From Paracoccus saliphilus (GTDB lineage: Bacteria; Pseudomonadota; Alphaproteobacteria; Rhodobacterales; Rhodobacteraceae), in assembly GCF_028553805.1 (NCBI RefSeq), contig NZ_CP067140.1:992001-1056000 (forward strand): a stretch of DNA of 64,000 nt. The letters are read 5' to 3'. The notes below the pieces were generated by a model. The model was not told where the DNA came from. It saw only the letters and a list, made by a program, of their open reading frames with translations, and ran no database searches. The translations under genes and the position numbers were made by a program. Each line of letters starts with the position of its first letter. Position 1 is the first letter of the stretch. Shown piece by piece: positions 54,260-62,197 of this stretch.

Positions 54260-55864
54260 TTACTCTGCCACGCGATACATGTCCTTGGCGTACCAGCTCA
54301 TCATCACGTTCTCGAGCGGCGCGCCGCGCAGGCTCGGCTCGATATATTGCGGCTGCGAATAGTGATAGGCGGGGGCCAGGGCCATGTCGCCGATCAGGAT
54401 TTGCTCGGCCTGCTTGTAAAGCTCGGCCGGGTTTTCCGAGGTCGCGGCCTCGGCAAGCAGCTTGTCATATTCCGCGTTGGACCATTTGCCCTGATTGTAA
54501 CCGTCGGTGCGGAAGTAGTCGAGGAAAGTGGAAGCCTCGTTGTAATCGCCGCACCATGCATAGCGGGCGATCTCGAAATCCTGGTTGTTCAGGCGGTCGA
54601 TATGGACCTTCCATTCGTAATTGTTCAGCGTCACGTTCACGCCGATGGCTTTCCAGAACTGCTGAACCGCGATGGCCAGTTTCTTGTGGTCCTCCGAGGT
54701 ATTGTACTGGATCGTCAGCTCCAGCGGGTTGTCGGGACCGTACCCCGCTTCGGCCAGCAGGGCCTTGGCTTTCTCAAGCCGTTCCTGCTGTGTCCAGCCA
54801 GCCATCTCAATTTCCGGCGCTTCGAAACCCTCGATGGCCCAATGGGTCCAGAAATAGGCCGGTTCCTGGCCGCCCTGCAGGATCTTGTCCACAATGATGT
54901 CGCGGTCGACCGCATAGGACAGCGCCTGACGCACCTTGAGATCCTTGAGCTCTTCGGGGCCCTTGTCCGACAGGTTGAAGATATAGGCGTAAGAGCAGGC
55001 CCATGGCGGCGCCACGACCGAATCGCCATGTTCCTCTTTCAGGCGCGGGAATTGCCCGGCGGGAAGCTGGTTCATCCAGTCGATCTCGCCCGCCAGCGTG
55101 CGGGTCAGGCCGGTGTTCTGATCGTTGACGGTGACGAATTTTACCTCGTCGATGATGGTGTTCTCTGCATCCCAGTATTCGTCGTTCTTGACCAGCACGG
55201 CCTCGACGCCGAGATCGTGGCTTTTCAGGACATAGGCGCCGTTCCCCACCATATTGCCGGCCCGGGTCCAGGCGTCGCCATGCTCTTCGATCACCGTTTG
55301 CGGGGTGGGGTAGGTCGTGGAATGCGACAATGTCTTGAGGAAATACGGTGTCGGCTTGTGCAGTTTGACTTCCAGCGTCTTGTCATCGACGGCGGTGACG
55401 CCAAGCTCTTCCGGTGCTGTCTCGCCATTCACGATCTCGGTCGCGTTGGTGATGTTCATCAGCTCCATGAACCAGGCATATTCCGAAGCCGTCTCGGGGT
55501 TCACGGCACGTCGCCACGCATAGACGAAATCGCCCGCGGTCACCGGATCGCCATTGGACCATTTCGCATCGCGCAGATGGAAGGTATAGGTCAACCCGTC
55601 CTCGCTGACTTCATGGCTTTCGGCGACGCCGGGGACCATGGCGCCGGTCTCGTCCTCGTTCATCAACCCTTCGAAAAGCTGCCGGATCATGTCCGAATCG
55701 GTTCGGGACGATGTCAGCTGCGGATCGGCGGATTTGATCGCGTCGAGAATCCAGAAGCTGAGCGACTGGTCCTCGGCCAGGCTTTCGCCCTCTGCGGGCT
55801 GGGCGGCATATGCGGGCAGGGCCAGGGCGGCCACAAGCGCGGTCGTCGTGAACAGCTTTGTCAT
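54260..55864 (-). CDS. oppA: Oligopeptide ABC transporter substrate-binding protein OppA
   Basis: This is the periplasmic peptide receptor. The 534-residue precursor has a signal peptide (TTTALVAALALPAYAAQ) and the SBP_bac_5 family features DGLTYTFHLRDAKWSNGDPV, TAGDFVYAWRRAVNPETAS and VRQALSYAVDRDII. The layout is that of OppA/MppA. AAGGAGG precedes the start at 55864, which is why the upstream ATG at 55900 is not used. It is the first gene of the operon, divergent from cobU. Confidence 0.95.
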   Translation of the reverse strand: MTKLFTTTALVAALALPAYAAQPAEGESLAEDQSLSFWILDAIKSADPQLTSSRTDSDMIRQLFEGLMNEDETGAMVPGVAESHEVSEDGLTYTFHLRDAKWSNGDPVTAGDFVYAWRRAVNPETASEYAWFMELMNITNATEIVNGETAPEELGVTAVDDKTLEVKLHKPTPYFLKTLSHSTTYPTPQTVIEEHGDAWTRAGNMVGNGAYVLKSHDLGVEAVLVKNDEYWDAENTIIDEVKFVTVNDQNTGLTRTLAGEIDWMNQLPAGQFPRLKEEHGDSVVAPPWACSYAYIFNLSDKGPEELKDLKVRQALSYAVDRDIIVDKILQGGQEPAYFWTHWAIEGFEAPEIEMAGWTQQERLEKAKALLAEAGYGPDNPLELTIQYNTSEDHKKLAIAVQQFWKAIGVNVTLNNYEWKVHIDRLNNQDFEIARYAWCGDYNEASTFLDYFRTDGYNQGKWSNAEYDKLLAEAATSENPAELYKQAEQILIGDMALAPAYHYSQPQYIEPSLRGAPLENVMMSWYAKDMYRVAE

Positions 55865-55989
55865 AGCGTTCCTCCTTGTTGAATGTCGGTGCCTTTGCAC
55901 CGGAATGGGATGAAGTTAAATCAACGGCGGATGGCGTAAAGTTGAATTGTCACTTTTCCATCGACCATAGTTGTGGAAGAGAGGCCGAA

Positions 55990-56520
55990 ATGACGAAGCA
56001 GGGGCATATCACGCTGGTCACCGGCGGGGCACGGTCAGGTAAATCGGCCTTGGCCGAACGGCTTGTCGCGCGCCATGATCTGCCTTGGATCTATATCGCC
56101 ACGGCAGAGTCTCGGGATGGCGAGATGGAAGAAAGAATTCTTCAACATCAACAGCGTCGCGGCGAAAGATGGAACACAATCGAAGAGCCGGTCGCCTTGG
56201 ACCGGGCCTTGCGGGACAGCGATGGCCGGGGCGTCCGGCTGGTCGATTGCCTGACCTTGTGGCTGGCCAATTGCGGGGAGTCCGCCGATATCGAAGCGCT
56301 GATCCTGACCTTGCGTCAGCAATGCACGCCTGTCGTGCTGGTGACCAACGAGCTGGGGCTTGGGGTTGTGCCGGACAACGCCATGGCGCGTCGTTTTCGT
56401 GATCAGCATGGCTGGATGAATCAGGCAGTGGCCGAGGTCGCGGACGAGGTCTGGATGTCGGTCAGCGGTCAGCCCCTGCAGCTGAAACCTGCGCGGGAGG
56501 ATATCGATGCGCTCATATGA
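55990..56520 (+). CDS. cobU: Bifunctional adenosylcobinamide kinase / guanylyltransferase
   Basis: It phosphorylates and then guanylylates adenosylcobinamide in cobalamin nucleotide-loop assembly (also named CobP). The 176-residue protein has the P-loop GGARSGKS (residues 12-19), ILQHQQRRGERW with the guanylylated His, and VLVTNELGLGVVPDN. The start at 55990 follows GAGAGG. The in-frame ATG at 55876 is in the divergent control region with oppA. It overlaps cobT by 14 bases. Confidence 0.94.
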   Translation: MTKQGHITLVTGGARSGKSALAERLVARHDLPWIYIATAESRDGEMEERILQHQQRRGERWNTIEEPVALDRALRDSDGRGVRLVDCLTLWLANCGESADIEALILTLRQQCTPVVLVTNELGLGVVPDNAMARRFRDQHGWMNQAVAEVADEVWMSVSGQPLQLKPAREDIDALI

Positions 56521-57460
56521 CGAACAGGCGGCGAAAGCTGCGCGCAGCCGTCAGGACAGCCTGACCAAGCCGCCGGGTTCCCTTGGCAGGCTCGAGGAAC
56601 TGGCGGTGTTCCTGGCCGGGTGGCAGGGGCGCGAACGGCCCCGGCTGGACCGCGCGCAGGCCATCGTTTTCGCGGGCAATCATGGCATCGTCGCGCAGGG
56701 CGTGAACCCGTTTCCGCCCGAGGTGACGGAATTGATGGTGCAGAATTTCCGCGCCGGCGGGGCGGCGATCAACCAGCTTTGCCGGGTGGCGGGGGCGGGG
56801 CTGTCGGTCCTGCCTCTGGAACTGGACCGCCCGACCCGAGATTTCACGCAAGGCCCCGCCATGGACCCCGCCGAGGTCGAGGACGCCATGGCCCAGGGTG
56901 CAAGCGCGGTCGATGCGAATGCCGATATCCTGCTTTTGGGCGAGATGGGGATCGGCAATTCTACCGTCGCGGCGGCGCTTGCGGCCTCGGGTTTCGGCGG
57001 GGATGCGCAGGATTGGGTCGGGCCGGGCACCGGCGCCGAAGGGGATATCCTGTCCCGGAAATTGCAGGCCGTCGAGGCGGGGCTTGCCCGGCATCGGCCG
57101 GTCACTGCGCGCGAGGCGCTGGCGGCGTTCGGCGGGCGCGAGCAGGCGGCGATCTGCGGCGCGGTCATGCGGGCGCGGGAACTGGGACTGCCGGTGATCC
57201 TGGACGGGTTCATATGCACGGCGGCGGCCTCGGTGCTGACCCGCGACGATCCGCAGGCGCTGAGCCATTGCCTGATCGGCCATGAAAGCGCCGAGCCCGG
57301 ACATCGCCGCCTTGTCGCTGCCTTGAACATGAGGCCGGTCCTGTCTCTCGACATGCGGTTGGGAGAGGGCTCTGGCGCGGCGGTGGCGCTACTCTTGCTG
57401 CGCGCTGCGGTCGAATGTCATAACGGCATGGCGACTTTCGCGGAGGCCGGAATTGGCTAA
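56507..57460 (+). CDS. cobT: Nicotinate-nucleotide-DMB phosphoribosyltransferase
   Basis: It activates dimethylbenzimidazole to alpha-ribazole phosphate for the lower ligand of cobalamin. The 317-residue protein has the KPPGSLGRLEELA start, FAGNHGIVAQGVNPFPPEVT and GEMGIGNSTVAAAL segments, and the catalytic Glu in MRLGEGSGAAVAL. It is often called CobT in Salmonella numbering and CobU in Pseudomonas numbering. It overlaps both neighbours. Confidence 0.95.
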   Translation: MRSYDEQAAKAARSRQDSLTKPPGSLGRLEELAVFLAGWQGRERPRLDRAQAIVFAGNHGIVAQGVNPFPPEVTELMVQNFRAGGAAINQLCRVAGAGLSVLPLELDRPTRDFTQGPAMDPAEVEDAMAQGASAVDANADILLLGEMGIGNSTVAAALAASGFGGDAQDWVGPGTGAEGDILSRKLQAVEAGLARHRPVTAREALAAFGGREQAAICGAVMRARELGLPVILDGFICTAAASVLTRDDPQALSHCLIGHESAEPGHRRLVAALNMRPVLSLDMRLGEGSGAAVALLLLRAAVECHNGMATFAEAGIG

Positions 57461-58166
57461 ATGGCATCAATTCATCCTGGCGCTGGTGTTCCTGACGCGC
57501 CTGCCGCTGGAACGCCTGTTGCCGCAGCGGATATTGCCCCTTTCGGCGAGCAGCTGGGCGTTTCCGCTGGCTGGCGTGGTCGTCGGGGCGGTGGCATCGC
57601 TGCCGTTTCTGCTGCCCGGACCGGCCTTGCTGCATGCCGCCCTGTCAGTTGCTTTGGCGACCTGGTTCACCGGGGCGCTGCACGAGGATGCCCTTGCCGA
57701 TTTCACCGATGCCGCGGGCGGACGAGACAAGCAGGATCGCTTGCGGATCATGCGGGATTCAGCAATCGGCAGCTTTGGGGTGATCGCCCTGATCCTGACC
57801 AGCCTGATCCGCGTGACGGCGCTTGGCGTGCTGGGGCCCTGGCATCTGATCGCCGCCGCCGCCTGTGGCCGCACGGCGACCGTGCTGACCCTTGGGGCCA
57901 TGCCACCCGCCCGCCCGGATGGTCTGGGTCATGCCGCCGGTGCGCCCGGCGCGCGCAATCTGGGGGTGGCTTCGCTCATTGCTATCCTGTGCCTGTTCTG
58001 GGCCGGAGACGGCGCGTTCATTGCATTGGTCGCGGGATTGGCGGCCACGGGCTTCACCATCCGGCAGGCGCGGAAATGGCTTGGCGGTCATACTGGCGAC
58101 GTTCTCGGCACGGCCTCGATCCTGACCGAGACGGCAATGCTGGTCGGTTTTGCCCTGGCGATCTAG
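57453..58166 (+). CDS. cobS: Adenosylcobinamide-GDP ribazoletransferase (cobalamin synthase)
   Basis: This membrane enzyme joins the nucleotide loop to the activated cobinamide. The 237-residue protein is largely hydrophobic, with conserved LTRLP, HEDALADFTDAAGGRDK and CGRTATV. The start is a TTG at 57453, preceded by GGAGGCCGG and overlapping the cobT stop. No ATG start is available in this position. It ends the three-gene cob cluster. Confidence 0.94.
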   Translation: MAKWHQFILALVFLTRLPLERLLPQRILPLSASSWAFPLAGVVVGAVASLPFLLPGPALLHAALSVALATWFTGALHEDALADFTDAAGGRDKQDRLRIMRDSAIGSFGVIALILTSLIRVTALGVLGPWHLIAAAACGRTATVLTLGAMPPARPDGLGHAAGAPGARNLGVASLIAILCLFWAGDGAFIALVAGLAATGFTIRQARKWLGGHTGDVLGTASILTETAMLVGFALAI

Positions 58167-58234
58167 ACGGCGGCTGTCAGGGATTTTCTTGACCCCTGCG
58201 AGAGCTTCGCGCATACCCCCGCACAGTTTAAAAG

Positions 58235-58274
58235 CGCCGGAAAACCGGCGGCCCCGCATCCGCGGGGGTGTTTT
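58235..58274 (+). terminator. Tandem hairpins after cobS, before the TRAP genes
   Basis: Two adjacent stems occur: CGCCGG-AAAA-CCGGCG (58235-58250) and CCCCGC-ATCC-GCGGGG (58252-58267), followed by GGTGTTTT. This is either the terminator of the cob operon or an attenuator in the leader of the TRAP genes. Confidence 0.6.
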
Positions 58275-58289
58275 CCGAGGGAGGGAATC

Positions 58290-58931
58290 ATGGGCGGCCT
58301 TCTGGCCTTGTCGCGCGGCATCGACCGAGTGAACAGCTTGATCGGGCGCAGCGCGTCCTGGTTGATCCTGCTGGCAATTTTCGTCAGCGCGGGGAATGCG
58401 ATCATCCGCAAGGTTTTCAGCATCTCATCCAATGCCTGGCTCGAATTGCAATGGTATCTTTACGGTGGAGCGTTCCTGCTGGCGGCGGCCTATACGCTGC
58501 TGGAGAACGAGCATATCCGCATCGATATCCTTTATGGCGGCCGTTCGCGGCGGACCCAGCACTGGATCGACCTGATCGGGCATACTTTCTTTCTCATGCC
58601 GATGGTGATCCTGTCGCTGTGGCTGATGTGGCCATGGCTGGTGCGCAGCATCAATTCCGGCGAAATGTCGATGAATGCCGGTGGGCTGATCCTGTGGCCC
58701 GCCAAGACGGTGCTGTTCACGGGCTTCGTGCTGCTGTTTTTCCAGGGCATTTCCGAGATCATCAAGAAGATCGCCATCATGCGCGGCCTGATCGAGGATC
58801 AGCACGCGTCCACCGGTCATCATGTCCCGCTGGAGGTCGATCCGGAACTGCTGGCGCAGGCCGGGTTTGCCGATCCGGATGGCAAGGAGAGTGACGGGAA
58901 AGACAACCGGGGCGGGGAGACACGCAAATGA
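58290..58931 (+). CDS. TRAP transporter small permease (DctQ-type)
   Basis: This is the small membrane subunit of a tripartite ATP-independent periplasmic carrier. The 213-residue protein has four membrane segments and the family feature NAWLELQWYLYGGAFLLAAA with DILYGGRSRRTQHWID. A hydrophilic tail follows (residues 165-213). GAGGGAGG precedes the start. It is coupled to the large permease gene. The substrate is unknown and no DctP gene lies here. Confidence 0.92.
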   Translation: MGGLLALSRGIDRVNSLIGRSASWLILLAIFVSAGNAIIRKVFSISSNAWLELQWYLYGGAFLLAAAYTLLENEHIRIDILYGGRSRRTQHWIDLIGHTFFLMPMVILSLWLMWPWLVRSINSGEMSMNAGGLILWPAKTVLFTGFVLLFFQGISEIIKKIAIMRGLIEDQHASTGHHVPLEVDPELLAQAGFADPDGKESDGKDNRGGETRK

Positions 58932-60820
58932 TGGAGCTCATCGCGCAGAACATGGCGCCGATCATGTTCCTTTCGCTGATCGTCTTCCTTATTCTCGGCT
59001 ATCCGGTCGCCTTCGCGCTGGCCGCGAACGGGCTGCTGTTCTTTATCGTCGGGGTCGAGCTGGCGCCGCTGTCGGCCGGCACGATCCATCTGGACTGGCC
59101 ATTATTGCGGGCAATCCCCGACAGGTTCTTCAACGGGGTCGTGTCGAACGAGACGCTGCTCGCGGTGCCGTTCTTCACCTTCATGGGGATCGTGCTGGAG
59201 AAATCCGGCATGGCCGAGGACCTGCTGGACACGATCGGTCAGCTTTTCGGCCCGGTGCGGGGCGGGCTTGCCTATGCCGTTATCATCGTCGGCGCCTTGC
59301 TGGCCGCGACTACGGGCGTCGTGGCGGCCTCGGTGATCGCCATGGGGCTGATCTCGCTGCCGATCATGCTGCGCTATGGCTATGACCGCCGGATCGCTAC
59401 GGGGGCGATCGCGGCCTCGGGGACATTGGCGCAGATCATCCCGCCCAGCCTGGTGCTGATCGTGCTGGCCGACCAGCTGGGGCGCTCGGTCGGGGACATG
59501 TACAAAGGCGCGCTGATCCCCGGCCTGGTGCTGACCGGCATCTACCTGGGCTATGTCTTCGTCATGTCGATCATCCGCCCGAACGCGCTGCCCGCCCTGC
59601 CGAAAGAGGCGCGGACGCTCGGCTCGGGGATTGCCTCGCTGCTTGTCGCGCTGGCGGCTGGCGTCGGGGTTTTCTACCTGGCGTGGAAATGGCTGCATCC
59701 GACGCATGGAAACGATGCCGATATCCTGGCTGCCGGAATGGCGGTGATCGCCGTCTATCTCGTGGCGGTGTTGGACAGGGTGCTGAAGACCGGCGTGATG
59801 TCGCATCTGGCCCAGCAGGTCATCATCGTGCTGATCCCGCCGCTCGCGCTGATCTTCCTTGTGCTGGGGACGATCTTCCTCGGCGTCGCCACCCCGACCG
59901 AAGGCGGCGCGATGGGGGCTGTCGGCGCGCTGGTCCTCGCCGCGGGCAAAGGGCGGCTGAACATGCGAGTCATCAGCCAGGCGCTTGCGGCAACAACCCG
60001 GCTCTCGGCCTTCGTGATGTTCATCCTGATCGGCGCCCGGGTCTTCTCGCTGACCTTCTACGGGGTCAACGGGCATATTTGGGTCGAGCATCTGCTGACC
60101 TCGCTGCCGGGGGGCGAATACGGCTTCCTGATCGCCGTGTCGTTCCTGGTGTTCTTCCTGGCCTTCTTCCTCGACTTCTTCGAGCTGGCCTTCATCATCG
60201 TCCCGCTTCTGGCTCCCGCCGCCGAAAGCCTGGGCATCGACCTGATCTGGTTCGGGGTGATCCTGGGTGTGAACATGCAGACCAGCTTCATGCATCCGCC
60301 ATTCGGCTTTGCATTGTTCTATCTGCGCTCGGTCGCGCCACGGGAACCCTATGCCGACCGGGTGACGGGGCAGACCATCGCGCCGATCAAGACCAGCCAG
60401 ATCTATTGGGGTGCGGTGCCCTTCGTGTTCATTCAGATCGTGATGATCGCTGTCGTGATCAGCTTCCCGCAGATGGTGCTGCATTACAAAGGGGCGCCGG
60501 TGGATACGTCGAATGTCAGGATCGAGATCCCGTCAGGCGGAATGGGCTCGGGCGCCAGCGGCGGAAGTGGCTTTGGCCAGCTTGGCGGCTTGGGTGGCTC
60601 ACCCTTCGGGCAGTCAGGCGGTGGCGAAGAAGCTGCGACATCGTCGGGTGGCTTCGGCACGTTGGGCGGACTTGACGGAGCTCCGGATTTCGGCGCTCCG
60701 CAAGGTGAGACCGACACCCTTAACGACAACGGAGCGGCGGCACCGGAAGAGGGCACGAATGATCCGGCGGGCGGGCTTGGCCTTGGTGGCGGGCCGCCGC
60801 CGGGGCTTGACGGGAACTGA
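58928..60820 (+). CDS. TRAP transporter large permease (DctM-type) with Gly-rich tail
   Basis: This is the large membrane subunit. The 630-residue protein (typical DctM is about 430) has about twelve or more membrane segments, the NETLLAVPFFTFMGIVLEKSG, AATTGVVAASVIAMGLI and IIPPSLVLIVLADQ features, and an extended central hydrophobic part. Residues 537-630 form a Gly/Ser/Pro-rich low-complexity tail. The ATGA overlap with the small permease shows coupling. It belongs to the group acting with a distant or separate binding protein. Confidence 0.92.
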   Translation: MMELIAQNMAPIMFLSLIVFLILGYPVAFALAANGLLFFIVGVELAPLSAGTIHLDWPLLRAIPDRFFNGVVSNETLLAVPFFTFMGIVLEKSGMAEDLLDTIGQLFGPVRGGLAYAVIIVGALLAATTGVVAASVIAMGLISLPIMLRYGYDRRIATGAIAASGTLAQIIPPSLVLIVLADQLGRSVGDMYKGALIPGLVLTGIYLGYVFVMSIIRPNALPALPKEARTLGSGIASLLVALAAGVGVFYLAWKWLHPTHGNDADILAAGMAVIAVYLVAVLDRVLKTGVMSHLAQQVIIVLIPPLALIFLVLGTIFLGVATPTEGGAMGAVGALVLAAGKGRLNMRVISQALAATTRLSAFVMFILIGARVFSLTFYGVNGHIWVEHLLTSLPGGEYGFLIAVSFLVFFLAFFLDFFELAFIIVPLLAPAAESLGIDLIWFGVILGVNMQTSFMHPPFGFALFYLRSVAPREPYADRVTGQTIAPIKTSQIYWGAVPFVFIQIVMIAVVISFPQMVLHYKGAPVDTSNVRIEIPSGGMGSGASGGSGFGQLGGLGGSPFGQSGGGEEAATSSGGFGTLGGLDGAPDFGAPQGETDTLNDNGAAAPEEGTNDPAGGLGLGGGPPPGLDGN

Positions 60821-60866
60821 GCGAGGCGATGAAAGCCGGGCGGGGTGCTGCCAGGATCTGATCGGA

Positions 60867-60934
60867 TTGCGTCCCGCGATGGCCGGGGGGCTGCCTGCCC
60901 CCGGCCCCCCGGAGGTGTTTGTCTAAAGAAGAAG
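60867..60934 (+). repeat. Dispersed 3'-end hairpin repeat, copy H
   Basis: This copy has TTGCGTCCCGCGATGGCC, hairpin GGGGGG-CTGCCTG-CCCCCG-type, CCCCCCGGAGGTGTTTGTC, and TAAAGAAGAAG, in which the usual ATG is replaced by TCTAA. It lies 46 bases after the large TRAP permease. Confidence 0.75.
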
Positions 60935-60943
60935 GGGCGGCTC

Positions 60944-60970
60944 AATCCAGTATGTTTTTCGTACTGGATT
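60944..60970. repeat. Inverted repeat AATCCAGTA-N9-TACTGGATT
   Basis: A perfect 9-bp inverted repeat with the spacer TGTTTTTCG lies ten bases after repeat H. It could be a bidirectional terminator for the TRAP and LacI genes or an operator. The base content is lower in GC than the surroundings. Confidence 0.6.
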
Positions 60971-61054
60971 TGGCGCGCCGGTTCCGGGTTCGGGTGGCGG
61001 AGGCCTCTTCTTTCGCGTGAATGGGGCCGAAACGTCGTGCAACGCACGCTGCCT

Positions 61055-61109
61055 GTGTACGGGCTGTGTACGCCCTGTGCACGTTCGGTGCACGGGTTGT
61101 GCCGCCGGA
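61055..61109. repeat. 11-base tandem repeat (GTGYACG family)
   Basis: Units GTGTACGGGCT, GTGTACGCCCT, GTGCACGTTCG, GTGCACGGGTT and a partial GTGCCGCCGGA follow each other without gaps. The shared part is GTGYACG, and the period of 11 bases is about one helical turn. Confidence 0.7.
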
Positions 61110-61186
61110 TTCCCAGCATTTGCTGGTCAAACCGGGCGTGGTGTTGCGGGCAGTGCCCGATGCAACGTACGCTGCTGTTGCACTGT

Positions 61187-62197
61187 TCAAACAGGGGCGG
61201 CGCTGTCACGCTCGACCAGGGTGACCGGGATCTCGGTGCGGGTCGGGGGGGCTTCGGCCGGGCGCTCGATGGCGTCCATCGTGGCGCGGGTCAGTTCGGG
61301 CAGGGATTGCCGGATCGTGGTGAGCCGATGCGAGGACCAATCCGAGATCGGCGCGTCGTCGAAGCCGATCACCGACAAATCGCCGGGAATCCGGAGGCCG
61401 AGTTCGAAGCGCGCCGTGTTCAGCACGCCGAGCGCGATCTCGTCGGTGACGCCGAAAATGCCGTCGATTCCGGGGCTTGCCAGAAGGGAGCGGGCGGCGT
61501 CGATGCCGGTTTGGTAGTTGTTCGGCCCCTTCTCCCACCGTGTGACCGGGATGCCGCGCGCCGTCATCTCGTCGCAGAAGGCCCGCGCGCGAACCCGCTT
61601 GGCCGAGGTGCGCGAGCCCGAGACCACCACTGCGACATGCCGGCAGCCTGCCATTGCCAGCCGCTCTGCCGCCAGTCGCCCCCCGGCAGCGGAATCGGCG
61701 AGGATCAGGTCGGCCAATGCGCCACTGGGCCGGGCGGGGCGGTTGATCAGTACCATCCGTGCCCCGTTGGCCGCGCAAAGCCGCATCAACCGGTCCGGAG
61801 CCGCGCCTGACAGCAGCACCACCGTCCGCACCCGGTAGTCCAGAAGTCGTGCGAGATCAGTGGCTTTCGCCGTGCCCGCGCTGTTGAGCAGCAGGCATTG
61901 CAGGTTTCGCCGGTGCATTTCGGCGCTAAGCGCGTCGAACTGGGCCGAGATATAGGGATTGGCGAAATTCGCGCCGACCACGCCGACAAGATCCGAGCGG
62001 TCCTGGTGCAATATCCGGGCAAGCCGGTTGACGCGATAGCCCAGTTCTTCCGCGGCGGCGAGGATGCGGGCGCGGGTCGGAGGCGAGACGCAACCTCCGG
62101 GCGTGAAGGCGCGCGACACGGCCGAGCGCGAGACCCCCGCCAGCCGGGCGACATCGGCCGAGGACACGAAGCGGGCGCTTTTGTCCGGGGCGGTCAT
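61187..62197 (-). CDS. LacI-family transcriptional regulator
   Basis: This is a 336-residue repressor-type regulator. The N-terminal helix-turn-helix is SADVARLAGVSRSAVSRAF, followed by a hinge region near LGYRVNRLARIL. A periplasmic-binding-protein-like effector domain follows from about residue 65, where NFANPYISAQF and FGVTDEIALGVLNTAR are seen. The start overlaps the phosphatase stop (ATGA). It is likely a local regulator of the ABC/MBL/phosphatase cluster. The effector is unknown. Confidence 0.93.
   Translation of the reverse strand: MTAPDKSARFVSSADVARLAGVSRSAVSRAFTPGGCVSPPTRARILAAAEELGYRVNRLARILHQDRSDLVGVVGANFANPYISAQFDALSAEMHRRNLQCLLLNSAGTAKATDLARLLDYRVRTVVLLSGAAPDRLMRLCAANGARMVLINRPARPSGALADLILADSAAGGRLAAERLAMAGCRHVAVVVSGSRTSAKRVRARAFCDEMTARGIPVTRWEKGPNNYQTGIDAARSLLASPGIDGIFGVTDEIALGVLNTARFELGLRIPGDLSVIGFDDAPISDWSSHRLTTIRQSLPELTRATMDAIERPAEAPPTRTEIPVTLVERDSAAPV

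Larger units (their letters stand above)
60821..61186. other. 366-base convergent gap dense in repeats between the TRAP and LacI genes
   Basis: It contains repeat copy H (60867-60934), a 9-bp inverted repeat (60944-60970), a 15-base direct repeat at 61038-61052 and 61161-61175, and four and a half 11-base tandem units (61055-61109). It also has the hairpins 61113-61126 and 61147-61159, and TGCAAC-N10-GTTGCA at 61161-61182. No convincing gene is seen in any frame. Confidence 0.65.

Noticed and set aside
52009..54897. Very long plus-strand open frame (962 codons) opposite the opp genes
   Set aside because: It covers antisense of oppD, oppC, oppB and oppA. The predicted protein is low-complexity and unlike any family.
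55865..55989. Possible cobalamin riboswitch before cobU
   Set aside because: The gap is only 125 bases, shared with the oppA control region, and shows none of the expected conserved boxes. Only a small CGGTGC/GCACCG hairpin is seen.
61055..61109. CRISPR-like array
   Set aside because: Units are 11 bases with no spacers and no cas genes nearby.
60845..61810. Plus-strand open frame of 321 codons across the TRAP-LacI gap
   Set aside because: Most of it is antisense to lacI, it begins in repeat H, and the Cys-rich part simply reads the tandem repeat.
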